Assembly: GCF_018729455.1 (NCBI RefSeq)
Contig: NZ_JAHHZF010000016.1
Location: 1-64,000, forward strand
Direction of reading: 5' to 3'
Origin: Prosthecodimorpha staleyi
GTDB taxonomy: Bacteria > Pseudomonadota > Alphaproteobacteria > Rhizobiales > Ancalomicrobiaceae
DNA: 64,000 nt
In this document: in pieces, positions 35,780-43,861 of the stretch
How the letters are laid out: each line of letters begins with the position of its first letter
Position numbering within the stretch: the stretch's first letter is position 1
Notes under the pieces: model-generated
The model's input: the letters and a program-made list of their open reading frames with translations, nothing else
Database searches by the model: none
What the model was told of the DNA's origin: nothing
Position numbers and translations under genes: made by a program

Positions 35780-37777
35780 ATGCAGACGGACGATCTCGGG
35801 CCGAAGCGCCCGTTGGCAGCGGTGTTCAATGTCGGAACCATCCTGACCGCGGCGCTGCTGGTCTCGATCGCTTCGGCCGAAAGGCCGGCGCGGGCGGCCG
35901 GCCCTCAGGGAACAGCGAGCGCTGCGGCCGGCGCCGACAAGCGACCGGCCAAGCCGGTGCGCGGCGAGAAGGCCGGCAAGCCCGGCAAGCCCGGCAAGGC
36001 CGGTCAACCGTCCGCCGCCGAGACGAAGCCGGCCCCGGTTCCCGCCGCGGATCGCAGCGGCGAAGTGATCGCGCCGCCGAAGGGTCCGGCCGACGCCACG
36101 GCGCCCGCCGCCTCGAAAGCCGACACCAAAACACCCGACACCAAGACACCCGAAGCGAAACCGGCTGCGGCCGGCGTCGCGGCACCGACAACCGAGACCA
36201 AGGGCGGTCCGGACACCAAGGCCACGACGGAGACGAAAGCCCCCGCCGATGGCAAGTCCGGCGTGTTGCCGGCCGCCGGGTCCGCAGCGGGCGTGGCGGC
36301 GGGAGCAGCCGCGGGGGCGGCTGCGGCGCCGGCGGCGCCGCCGGAGGCCGGGAAGCCGGTCACCGGCGGGCCCGATCCGCAGCCGGGAGAGAAGCGCGAA
36401 CTGGTCGCCGAAAGCGCCGAGCCATCGCTCGACGAGCTTGCCAAGTCGGTCGAACTGGGCGGCCGGGTGATCGGCGGCGCGCCGGCCAAGCCCGGGCAAT
36501 GGCCCGGCATGGTCGCCATCATGATGACCAAGCCGGACAAGAAGCCGTCGCTGTTCTGCGGTGGTACGCTGATCGACGCCGAATGGGTGCTGACCGCGGC
36601 CCATTGCGTTGTGCCGATGACCAAGGCCGCCGGCAAGGCGACCTTCACGGTGCGCGAGGGCACCGCCGACCTCGATACCGCGCCGGCCGGCGATATCGAG
36701 ATCGCCGCGATGGTCGCGCATGCCGACTATTCGACGACGACCTTCGCCAACGACATCGCCCTTCTGAAGCTTGCCCGACCGGCCAAGTCGGCCCGCCAGA
36801 CCCTGGTCCGCGGCAGCGAGGTCCCGGGCCTCGTCAAGGACGACGCCAAGGCCACCCTGATCGGCTTCGGCCGCACCAGCGGCGACGGCAGCACGTCGCA
36901 ATCCCTGCTGCAGCTCGATGTCGGCCTGATCGGTGAACCCAAGTGCCGGGAGGCGCTCGGCGAGCGCATTTCCGGTGCCACGGTCTGCGCTGCGCGGCCG
37001 AAGGGATTCGGAGCCTGCAACGGCGACAGCGGCGGCCCGCTCTTCGCCCTCGATGCGCGCAGCCGCTTCGTCCAGGTCGGCGTCGTCAGCTACGGCCCCA
37101 AGGGCTGCACCGACAAGCTGCCGGACGTCTATGCATCCGTCGGCCATTTCGAGGCCTGGATCAAGGAGCGCGTGCCCGCCGCCGCGTTCGCGCCGCTGCC
37201 TGAGGCGGCGAAGCCCGCGATGGCGGCCGTCGATCAGGCGCTGGTGCCGCTGACGGCCGGTGCCGCTGCGGCGGCGCCGAGCACCGTTGCCCAGGTCCGG
37301 CTGCAGATCATTCAGGGCGATCGGCTCAAGGTCGGCAGTTTCGCCGATCTGCGCATCCTGTCCTCGACATCCGGCCGCCTCGTCGTTTTCAGCCAGGGAC
37401 CCGACGGACAGGCCCACCAGATCTATCCCTCCAAGGGCATGCCGAGCGGGCGCGCGGAAGGGTCGCCCGCCACGATCGAGGCCGGACGCTCGATCTCCAT
37501 CCCGTCGGCCAAGGCGCGCCAGCAGGGCTACCGCTACAAGATCCTGCCTCCGGCCGGTCCGAACAGGTTGATCGCCGTCGTGGTCCCCGAGCGCGCCAAG
37601 GCCGACGACCTGATCGTCCGTCATGCCGACGGTGACCCGATTCCGGACTTCGACCGCTTCGTCGCCGAACTGATCCAGCGCGAGGTGGCGAGCCGGGCGG
37701 AGAGCGACGTGAAGGACCTGATCGTCGCCCCGCTCGACCGCGGAACCGCGACCCTCGACTACGAGATCGTCGAGTAG
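35780..37777 (+). CDS. Secreted trypsin-like serine protease with disordered linker and DUF4384-like C-terminus
   Basis: The protein has 665 residues. A hydrophobic segment at 14-32 looks like a signal peptide or anchor. Residues 40-215 are low-complexity Ala/Pro/Lys/Thr/Gly with short repeats (KPGKPGKAG, KTPDTKTPEAKP). A trypsin domain follows at 228-465, starting GRVIGGAPAKPGQWPG, with H275 (TAAHC), D325 (NDIALLK) and S417 (GDSGGP). Residues 505-605 resemble the DUF4384 fold (DRLKVGSFADLRI, YPSKGM, IEAGRSISIPS). The enzyme probably acts in the periplasm or at the surface. No partner gene is evident. Confidence 0.88.
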   Translation: MQTDDLGPKRPLAAVFNVGTILTAALLVSIASAERPARAAGPQGTASAAAGADKRPAKPVRGEKAGKPGKPGKAGQPSAAETKPAPVPAADRSGEVIAPPKGPADATAPAASKADTKTPDTKTPEAKPAAAGVAAPTTETKGGPDTKATTETKAPADGKSGVLPAAGSAAGVAAGAAAGAAAAPAAPPEAGKPVTGGPDPQPGEKRELVAESAEPSLDELAKSVELGGRVIGGAPAKPGQWPGMVAIMMTKPDKKPSLFCGGTLIDAEWVLTAAHCVVPMTKAAGKATFTVREGTADLDTAPAGDIEIAAMVAHADYSTTTFANDIALLKLARPAKSARQTLVRGSEVPGLVKDDAKATLIGFGRTSGDGSTSQSLLQLDVGLIGEPKCREALGERISGATVCAARPKGFGACNGDSGGPLFALDARSRFVQVGVVSYGPKGCTDKLPDVYASVGHFEAWIKERVPAAAFAPLPEAAKPAMAAVDQALVPLTAGAAAAAPSTVAQVRLQIIQGDRLKVGSFADLRILSSTSGRLVVFSQGPDGQAHQIYPSKGMPSGRAEGSPATIEAGRSISIPSAKARQQGYRYKILPPAGPNRLIAVVVPERAKADDLIVRHADGDPIPDFDRFVAELIQREVASRAESDVKDLIVAPLDRGTATLDYEIVE

Positions 37778-37920
37778 GGCCGGGCGCGGCCGGGCACGGC
37801 CACCGTCATTGTCGACGGCGCTCCCCTGGAACCGGGCCTCATTCCGGATTGCCGAGGGGTGCGACGGCATGGCACATGTCTCCGATCCGCCCGCGAGAGG
37901 CGGGGAGGAGATGGCCGGGA

Positions 37921-39543
37921 ATGACAAGTATCGATGGGGACTACGATTATATCGTCGTCGGCGCCGGCTCGGCCGGCTGCGTGCTGGCGAACCGGCTGTC
38001 GGCGGATGCCTCCAAGCGCGTCCTGGTGCTCGAGGGCGGCGGCTGGGACAACTGGATCTGGTTCCACATTCCCGTCGGCTATCTGTTCGCGATCGGCAAT
38101 CCGCGCTCGGACTGGATGTTCGAGACCGAGAAGGAGCCGGGCCTGAACGGCCGCGCCCTGCGCTATCCGCGCGGCAAGGTGATCGGCGGCTGCTCGGCCA
38201 TCAACGCCATGATCTCGATGCGCGGCCAGGCGGCGGACTACGACCACTGGCGCCAGCTCGGCCTCGCCGGCTGGGGCTGGGACGATGTGGCCCCGGTCTT
38301 CCGCCGCCTCGACGACCATTTCATGGGCGACAGCGAACATCACGGCACCGGTGGCGAATGGCGCGTCGAGCCGCCGCGCCTGCGCTGGGACGTGCTCGAC
38401 GCGGTCGCCAACGCGGCCGCCGAGATGGGCGTGCCGCGCACGCGCGACTTCAACACCGGAGACAACGAGGGCGTCGGCTATTTCCACGTCAACCAGAAGC
38501 GCGGCCTGCGCTGGTCGACCGCGCGCGCCTTCCTGAAGCCGGTCCTGAAGCGACCGAACCTGCGCCTTCTGACCTCGGTTCTGGTCGAACAGGTGCTGGT
38601 CGAACAGGGCCGGGCGGTCGGCGTCCGGTTCCGGCAGGGCGGCGAGACGAAGACGGTGCGCTGCCGCGGCGAGGTGATTCTCTCGGCCGGCTCGCTCGGC
38701 TCCGCGCAGATCCTGCAATTGTCCGGCATCGGCCGACCCGACTGGCTGGCCGAACACGGCATCGAGACCCGGGTCGAACGGATCGGCGTCGGCGGCAACC
38801 TGCAGGACCACCTGCAGCAGCGGGCGATCTACAAGGTCACCGGCGTCAAGACGCTCAACGAGACCTACCATTCGCTGATCGGCCGCGCCCTGATGGGGCT
38901 CGAATTCGCCGCCTTCCAGAGCGGCCCGCTGACCATGGCGCCGTCTCAACTCGGCATCTTCACCCGCTCCAACCCGTCCGCTGAGCGGGCCGACATCGAG
39001 TTCCACATCCAGCCGCTGTCGCTGGAGAAGTTCGGCGATCCGCTGCACCGCTTCCCGGCCATCACGGTCTCGGCCTGCAACCTGCGCCCGACCTCGCGCG
39101 GCAGCGTGCGCCTGCGCTCGGCCGACCCGGCCGCCAAGCCGGTAATCGCGCCGAACTATCTGGCCACCGAGGCCGATCGCCTGGTCGCCGCCGATGCCAT
39201 CCGGGTCACCCGCCGGCTGATGAAGCGGCCCGCCGTCGCCCGCTTCCGGCCCGAGGAATATCTCCCCGGACCGTCCGTCGGCGACGACGATGCGGCCCTC
39301 GCCAAGGCGGCCGGCGATATCGGCACGACCATCTTCCACCCGGTCGGCACGGCCAAGATGGGCCTGCCGAGCGATCCGACGGCGGTCGTCGACGAGCGCC
39401 TGCGCGTCTATGGCGTGGCCGGGCTCAGGGTGATCGACGCCTCGGTGATGCCGACCATCACGTCGGGCAACACCAACACGCCGACCATCATGATCGCCGA
39501 CAAGGGCGCCGCCATGGTGATCGAGGATGCGCGCGGGCGCTGA
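37921..39543 (+). CDS. GMC-family FAD oxidoreductase (choline dehydrogenase-like)
   Basis: The 540-residue flavoprotein has the FAD motif VVGAGSAGCVLANRLS near residue 12, GGCSAINAMISMRG, LSAGSLGSAQILQLSGIG, and the C-terminal FHPVGTAKMG and GNTNTPTIMIADKGA signatures. GMC enzymes oxidise alcohols to aldehydes or ketones; the substrate is unknown. ATG 37921 has GGGGAGGAG 11 bases upstream; two earlier in-frame ATGs add an unconserved, arginine-rich leader. Confidence 0.93.
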   Translation: MTSIDGDYDYIVVGAGSAGCVLANRLSADASKRVLVLEGGGWDNWIWFHIPVGYLFAIGNPRSDWMFETEKEPGLNGRALRYPRGKVIGGCSAINAMISMRGQAADYDHWRQLGLAGWGWDDVAPVFRRLDDHFMGDSEHHGTGGEWRVEPPRLRWDVLDAVANAAAEMGVPRTRDFNTGDNEGVGYFHVNQKRGLRWSTARAFLKPVLKRPNLRLLTSVLVEQVLVEQGRAVGVRFRQGGETKTVRCRGEVILSAGSLGSAQILQLSGIGRPDWLAEHGIETRVERIGVGGNLQDHLQQRAIYKVTGVKTLNETYHSLIGRALMGLEFAAFQSGPLTMAPSQLGIFTRSNPSAERADIEFHIQPLSLEKFGDPLHRFPAITVSACNLRPTSRGSVRLRSADPAAKPVIAPNYLATEADRLVAADAIRVTRRLMKRPAVARFRPEEYLPGPSVGDDDAALAKAAGDIGTTIFHPVGTAKMGLPSDPTAVVDERLRVYGVAGLRVIDASVMPTITSGNTNTPTIMIADKGAAMVIEDARGR

Positions 39544-39555
39544 GCGGAGCGCGCG

Positions 39556-40014
39556 TTAGCCTTCGCCCCGCGCCGTGCGCCGGGCGAACACCGCCTTGGC
39601 GGCGAAGAGGCCGTTGAGGGCCGCCGGGAAGCCGGCATACACGGCCATCTGCATCAGCACCTCGACGATCTCGGCCCGGCTCAGGCCGACATTGAGGCCG
39701 GCTTCGATATGGACCTCCAATTGCGGAGCGGCGTTGCCGAGGGCAGCCAGGGCCGCGATGGTGGCGATCTCGCGTTCGCGCAGGCCGAGGCCGGGGCGGG
39801 AATAGATGTCGCCGAACGGGAACTCGAACACATAGGTGGCGAAGTCCGGCGCGATGTCGGCGAGCGCGGCGATCACCGCCGTGCCGGCATTGCCGTCGAT
39901 TTCAGCCAGCGCGCGCCGACCGCGTTCGAGCCGGCTTTCGGCTCCCGACGGAATGGGACCGGCCGGAAGCGGGGCGACCGGGGTGGAGGCGTTCGGGATG
40001 GAGGGATGCAGCAT
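39556..40014 (-). CDS. Carboxymuconolactone decarboxylase family protein
   Basis: The 152-residue helical protein matches the CMD/AhpD-like family in its central region (LREREIATIAALAALGNAAPQLEVHIEAGLNVGLSRAEIVEVLMQMAVYAGFPAALNGL). It lacks the CxxC pair of AhpD. Its role is probably decarboxylation or detoxification of a small molecule and is not settled. Start ATG 40014 lies 113 bases inside the upstream MerR gene in another frame; no later start retains the conserved core plus a ribosome site. Confidence 0.8.
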   Translation of the reverse strand: MLHPSIPNASTPVAPLPAGPIPSGAESRLERGRRALAEIDGNAGTAVIAALADIAPDFATYVFEFPFGDIYSRPGLGLREREIATIAALAALGNAAPQLEVHIEAGLNVGLSRAEIVEVLMQMAVYAGFPAALNGLFAAKAVFARRTARGEG

Positions 40015-40378
40015 GGTTGTCGATCCTCGTCTCGGCGTCGGCATAGCCGGCGATTTTGCTGTCGAGGACGATCAGGCAGGCCTGCCATTCGGCGACGCGG
40101 GCGCGCACGGTCTCCCGGTGGGCTTCTAGCAGGCGCTGCCGCTCGGAACCCGTGTCCGGCCCGGCTCCCCGCAAGGCCGCGTAGCGCAGCATCTCGCGGA
40201 TCGGCATGCCGGTGGTCTTCAGCCGGGCGAGGAACTCGATCCAGTTCAGGATCGAGGCGTCGTAGTCGCGCTGGCGGGAGCCGTCCCGGTCGGCATAGGG
40301 CAGGAGCCCGATCCGCTCGTAGTAGCGGATCGTGTGCGCCGACAATCCCGAACGCCGGGCCAGTTCACCGATCTTCAT
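39902..40378 (-). CDS. MerR-family transcriptional regulator
   Basis: The 158-residue regulator begins MKIGELARRSGLSAHTIRYYERIGLLPYADRD, the classic MerR DNA-binding domain, followed by a dimerisation coil (about 75-120). No cysteine metal site is visible, so it more likely senses an organic signal or redox state. Its last 37 residues, rich in Arg/Pro/Ser, overlap the start of the CMD-family gene. The two genes are probably co-transcribed and the regulator may control both. Confidence 0.85.
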   Translation of the reverse strand: MKIGELARRSGLSAHTIRYYERIGLLPYADRDGSRQRDYDASILNWIEFLARLKTTGMPIREMLRYAALRGAGPDTGSERQRLLEAHRETVRARVAEWQACLIVLDSKIAGYADAETRIDNHAASLHPERLHPGRPASGRSHSVGSRKPARTRSARAG

Positions 40379-40503
40379 GAAAGTCTGCCTTTCGTCTCGA
40401 CGCCCGGGACGCTACGGGTTCGAGCGCGCTCGAAGTCAAGGAGCATTCTTGGCGATTTCGCTCGCGCCGCAGGACCGCATCGCCGACCGTTGGATCGCAT
40501 CGC

Positions 40504-41403
40504 TCACGGCCCCCGGGTGCCGGCATGGTGGCGCTGGTACTGTGCCGGCGTGATGCCGACCGATTTGCGGAACTGGCGCGTGAAGGCGGCCTGGTCGGCG
40601 TAGCCGCAGTCGAGTGCGACGCTGACGATCGGCGCATCGGTGTGGCGCAGGCGGCTGCAGGCACGCTCGATTCGCGCCCGGATCAGATACTGGCGCACCG
40701 AGACCCCGAACAGGCTGCGCATGCGCGCGTCGAGCTGGTGGGCGGTCAGGCCGGCGCGGGCCGCCAGGTCGTCGATGCGCAGCGGCCGATCCAGTTCGGC
40801 CTCGATATGATCGATCACCCGCGCGAGATTGCCCATGTCGCGGCCTGCGCCGCCGATCGACTGCAGATCGCGCGAGATGCCGGTCAGCCCGATCACGGCA
40901 TGGTCATCGCCGACGATCGGTTCCTTCCAGGTCAGGCACCAGTCCTCGCTGCCGCCGGGATACAGATGCAGTTCGAGCTTGCCGTGGATAGGCTGCCGGT
41001 CGGCGATCACGCGCCGGTCCTGCTCGGCGATGCGCCGGCCGAGGATGCCGGGAAAGACCTCCGCGGCCGTCAGCCCGATCAGCTCATCCTTGCGGGCGCG
41101 GCCGGTGCGCGCGGCGAGCGTCCGGTTGACGGTGACGTAGCGGCCGAGAGCGTCCTTCACGAAGAAAACCGTGTCGGTGATCGCGTCGAACAGGTCCTCG
41201 CAGACGAAGGAATGGCCGAGCCGCTTCAGGAGGGGCGACGGATCGCCGGCGGAGCCGCCCGAAGCGGGGACGCCCGGAGCTAGGCCTTCGGGGGCGGGGA
41301 GGGGCTTGGTCTGGGGCCGCTGCACGCTTGTGCCGATTCCGGATTGTGCGGCCCGGGTTCGGACAAGACCGCCTGCCGTTGATGCTGGCACGATCGCGGC
41401 CAT
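40504..41403 (-). CDS. AraC-family regulator with N-terminal PAS domain
   Basis: In this 299-residue protein, residues about 66-180 form a PAS domain (FDAITDTVFFVKDALGRYVTVNRTLAARTG, GLTAAEVFP) and about 195-295 an AraC helix-turn-helix pair (IDDLAARAGLTAHQLDARMRSLFGVS, CGYADQAAFTRQFRKSVGITPAQYQR). The first 60 residues are low-complexity, so the true start may be later. It diverges from the DHDPS-family gene and probably activates it in response to a small ligand or cofactor bound by the PAS domain. Confidence 0.88.
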   Translation of the reverse strand: MAAIVPASTAGGLVRTRAAQSGIGTSVQRPQTKPLPAPEGLAPGVPASGGSAGDPSPLLKRLGHSFVCEDLFDAITDTVFFVKDALGRYVTVNRTLAARTGRARKDELIGLTAAEVFPGILGRRIAEQDRRVIADRQPIHGKLELHLYPGGSEDWCLTWKEPIVGDDHAVIGLTGISRDLQSIGGAGRDMGNLARVIDHIEAELDRPLRIDDLAARAGLTAHQLDARMRSLFGVSVRQYLIRARIERACSRLRHTDAPIVSVALDCGYADQAAFTRQFRKSVGITPAQYQRHHAGTRGP

Positions 41404-41453
41404 CGAGACAAGCGCGGCGGCCCCGGACGGACTGCCGCGGCATGGAGGGACAC

Positions 41454-42410
41454 ATGTCGGCCACCATCTTCCGCGGCACGATGCCGGCCTTGATGACGCC
41501 CGTGACGGCGGATCGCGAACCCGATTTCGACGCCCTGGTGCGCAAGGGCCGGGAGCTGGTCAGGGCCGGCATGTCGGCCGTGGTCTATTGCGGCTCGATG
41601 GGTGACTGGCCGCTCCTGACCGACGAACAGCGCATGACCGGCGTCGAACGCCTCGTCGCCGCCGGCCTGCCGGTGGTCGTCGGCACGGGCGCGCAGAACC
41701 CGAAGCGGGCGGCCGCGCTCGCCGCCCATGCCCGCGCGGTCGGTGCGCAGGGCCTGATGCTGATCCCGCGCGTTCTGTCGCGCGGCGCCTCGATGGCGGC
41801 GCAGCGCGCCCATTTCGATGAAGTGCTGGCGGCCGGCGAGGGCCTGCCGTCGGTCATCTACAACAGCCCCTATTACGGCTTCGAGACCCGCGCCGACCTG
41901 TTCTTCGAACTGCGCGCGCGCCATCCGCACCTGATCGGCTTCAAGGAATTCGGTGGCGCCGCGTCGCTGCGCTACGCGGCCGAGCACATCACCGGCCGCG
42001 ATCCGGACGTGATGCTGCTGGTCGGCGTCGACACCCAGGTGGTGCACGGCTTCGTCAATTGCGGCGCGGTCGGTGCCATCACGGGTATCGGCAACGTGCT
42101 GCCGCGCGAGGTGCTGCAGCTGGTCGCCCTGTGTCAGCAGGCGGCGGCGGGCGATGCCACCGCGCGCCGGCTGGCCGGCGAACTCGATCAGGCGCTCGGC
42201 GTGCTGTCGTCCTTCGACGAGGGCGTCGATCTGGTGCTCTATTACAAGTATCTGATGGTGCTCGAAGGCAATCCGGAATATGCGCTGCACGTCAATTCGA
42301 GCGACGCACTCAGCGCCAGCCAGCGGCGCTATGCCGAGACCCAGCTGAAGCTGTTCAAGGCCTGGTATCAGTCCTGGTCCGGCGCCGCGGAGCTTGCCCG
42401 ATGCGCGTGA
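41454..42410 (+). CDS. DHDPS-family lyase/deaminase, probably 1-pyrroline-4-hydroxy-2-carboxylate deaminase
   Basis: The 318-residue TIM barrel has the Schiff-base lysine K164 (LIGFKEFGG) and Y140/Y141 in IYNSPYYGF. Family members include dihydrodipicolinate synthase and sugar-acid aldolases. Because it overlaps a hydroxyproline-epimerase-like gene by 10 bases, the deaminase of trans-4-hydroxyproline breakdown is the best fit. It would convert the cyclic imine to 2-oxoglutarate semialdehyde. GGAGGG precedes the ATG. Confidence 0.8.
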   Translation: MSATIFRGTMPALMTPVTADREPDFDALVRKGRELVRAGMSAVVYCGSMGDWPLLTDEQRMTGVERLVAAGLPVVVGTGAQNPKRAAALAAHARAVGAQGLMLIPRVLSRGASMAAQRAHFDEVLAAGEGLPSVIYNSPYYGFETRADLFFELRARHPHLIGFKEFGGAASLRYAAEHITGRDPDVMLLVGVDTQVVHGFVNCGAVGAITGIGNVLPREVLQLVALCQQAAAGDATARRLAGELDQALGVLSSFDEGVDLVLYYKYLMVLEGNPEYALHVNSSDALSASQRRYAETQLKLFKAWYQSWSGAAELARCA

Positions 42411-43342
42411 TCGATTCGCACACCGAGGGCGAGCCGACCCGCCTGATCGTCGACGGCGGCCCGCCGCTCGGCACCGGCCCGCTCGCGCTCCGGCGCGAGC
42501 GCTTCGCCCGGGACTTCGACGACTATCGCCGCTTCGCCGTCAACGAGCCGCGCGGCAGCGATGCGGTGGTCGGGGCGCTGCTGTGCGAGCCCGAGGATCC
42601 GACCGCGGCCGCCGGGCTGATCTTCTTCAACAACACCGGCTATCTCGGCATGTGCGGCCACGCCACCATCGGGGCGGCCGTGACGCTCGCCCGGATGGGA
42701 CGCATCGGCCCCGGCCGGCATCTGTTTGAAACGCCGGTCGGCCCGGTGACGGTCCTGCTCGACGGTCCGAACGCGGTCACGATCGAGAATGTGCCGAGCT
42801 TCCGGCACCGTGCCGGGGTGGCGATCGAGGTCGACGGACTCGGGACGGTGGTCGGTGATGTCGCCTGGGGCGGCAACTGGTTCTTCCTGGCCGAGGCCTC
42901 GCCTTTGCCGCTCGAGATGGCCCACATTCCCGGGCTGATCCGCGCCGCCGAGGCGGTCGCGCGCGCGCTCGCTGCCGCCGGGATCACCGGCACGGACGGC
43001 GCGGCCGTCGATCATGTCGAGTTCTTCGGCCCGCCCGCCGGTGCCGATGCGCACAGCCGCAACTTCGTGCTCTGTCCCGGCGGCGCCTATGACCGGTCGC
43101 CCTGCGGCACCGGCACCAGCGCCAAGCTCGCCTGCCTCGCCGCCGGCGGCAAGCTCGCGCCGGGCGTCGACTGGGTCCAGGAAAGCATCGTCGGCAGCCG
43201 CTTCACCGCGCGCTACCGCCTGGACGAGGCCGGCCGCGTCATCCCGAGCATCACCGGCCGCGCCTATGTGGTCGCCGAGGCGACGCTGCTGCGCGACCCG
43301 GGCGACCCCTTCGCCAATGGCATCGTACCGCTGGCGGCGTGA
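42401..43342 (+). CDS. Proline racemase family enzyme, probably 4-hydroxyproline 2-epimerase
   Basis: The 313-residue enzyme has both catalytic cysteines, C85 (GYLGMCGHATIG) and C235 (DRSPCGTGTSAKLA), which distinguishes epimerases from the Thr-containing dehydratases of the family. It opens with MRVIDSHTEGEPTR, typical of hydroxyproline epimerases. It would interconvert trans-4-hydroxy-L-proline and cis-4-hydroxy-D-proline. The D-hydroxyproline dehydrogenase and semialdehyde dehydrogenase of the pathway are not in the window. Confidence 0.85.
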   Translation: MRVIDSHTEGEPTRLIVDGGPPLGTGPLALRRERFARDFDDYRRFAVNEPRGSDAVVGALLCEPEDPTAAAGLIFFNNTGYLGMCGHATIGAAVTLARMGRIGPGRHLFETPVGPVTVLLDGPNAVTIENVPSFRHRAGVAIEVDGLGTVVGDVAWGGNWFFLAEASPLPLEMAHIPGLIRAAEAVARALAAAGITGTDGAAVDHVEFFGPPAGADAHSRNFVLCPGGAYDRSPCGTGTSAKLACLAAGGKLAPGVDWVQESIVGSRFTARYRLDEAGRVIPSITGRAYVVAEATLLRDPGDPFANGIVPLAA

Positions 43343-43405
43343 GAATCTGTCCCGGGTGCTATGGCGGCTCCGCTGGTCGGGGCGCCCGGGCCTCGACGAT
43401 ACCGG

Positions 43406-43440
43406 GCCTGCCGGAAATCCGGCAGGCAGGTCGTTCTTTC
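43406..43440 (+). terminator. Stem-loop terminator candidate after the hydroxyproline genes
   Basis: GCCTGCCGG (43406-43414) and CCGGCAGGC (43419-43427) form a perfect 9-bp stem with an AAAT loop, followed by a weak T-rich tail (TCGTTCTTTCT). It lies 64 bp past the epimerase stop and would end that transcript. Confidence 0.5.
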
Positions 43441-43558
43441 TGATGCCGCAACGGCGGGAACGACCGGACCGCATCAGTTCGAACCGGACCGATCCTTGAG
43501 GTACCCGCCGGGGGCATCCCCGTCGGTCATCGTCCGCCCTTTCCGGTCAGGGGAGGCC

Positions 43559-43616
43559 GGCACCGTGAACCGCAGAAGTCGCGAGCCCGCAGCAACGGTT
43601 TCGCGGTTCAGGTGCC
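43559..43616. repeat. Stem-loop with single bulge in the convergent gap before rkpG
   Basis: GGCACCGTGAACCGC (43559-43573) pairs with GCGGTTCAGGTGCC (43603-43616) over 14 positions with one bulged G, leaving a 29-base loop. The surrounding 519-bp gap between the convergent epimerase and rkpG genes shows no credible gene. It could be part of either 3' untranslated region. Confidence 0.45.
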
Positions 43617-43861
43617 GCCTCCTCTGGCCCGAGACGGTGGTCGCCCACCGGCGGAGCGCGCCGGAGCGTTGGCGTCCCCTGGCGGCCGGCGGCTGGGGCC
43701 GGGCGCGCGGAGCGCCACACGCCCCATGACATGGTCATCGATTGGATGTTCCGGGCAGCCGGGGCGAGGCGTCAGCCGGTCGAGGGCATCCGCCCGAAGC
43801 GGACGCCCGTCCGCACCGGGTTGCCGACGGCGCCGGGCTACGCGATGACCGGCCGAGCCGG

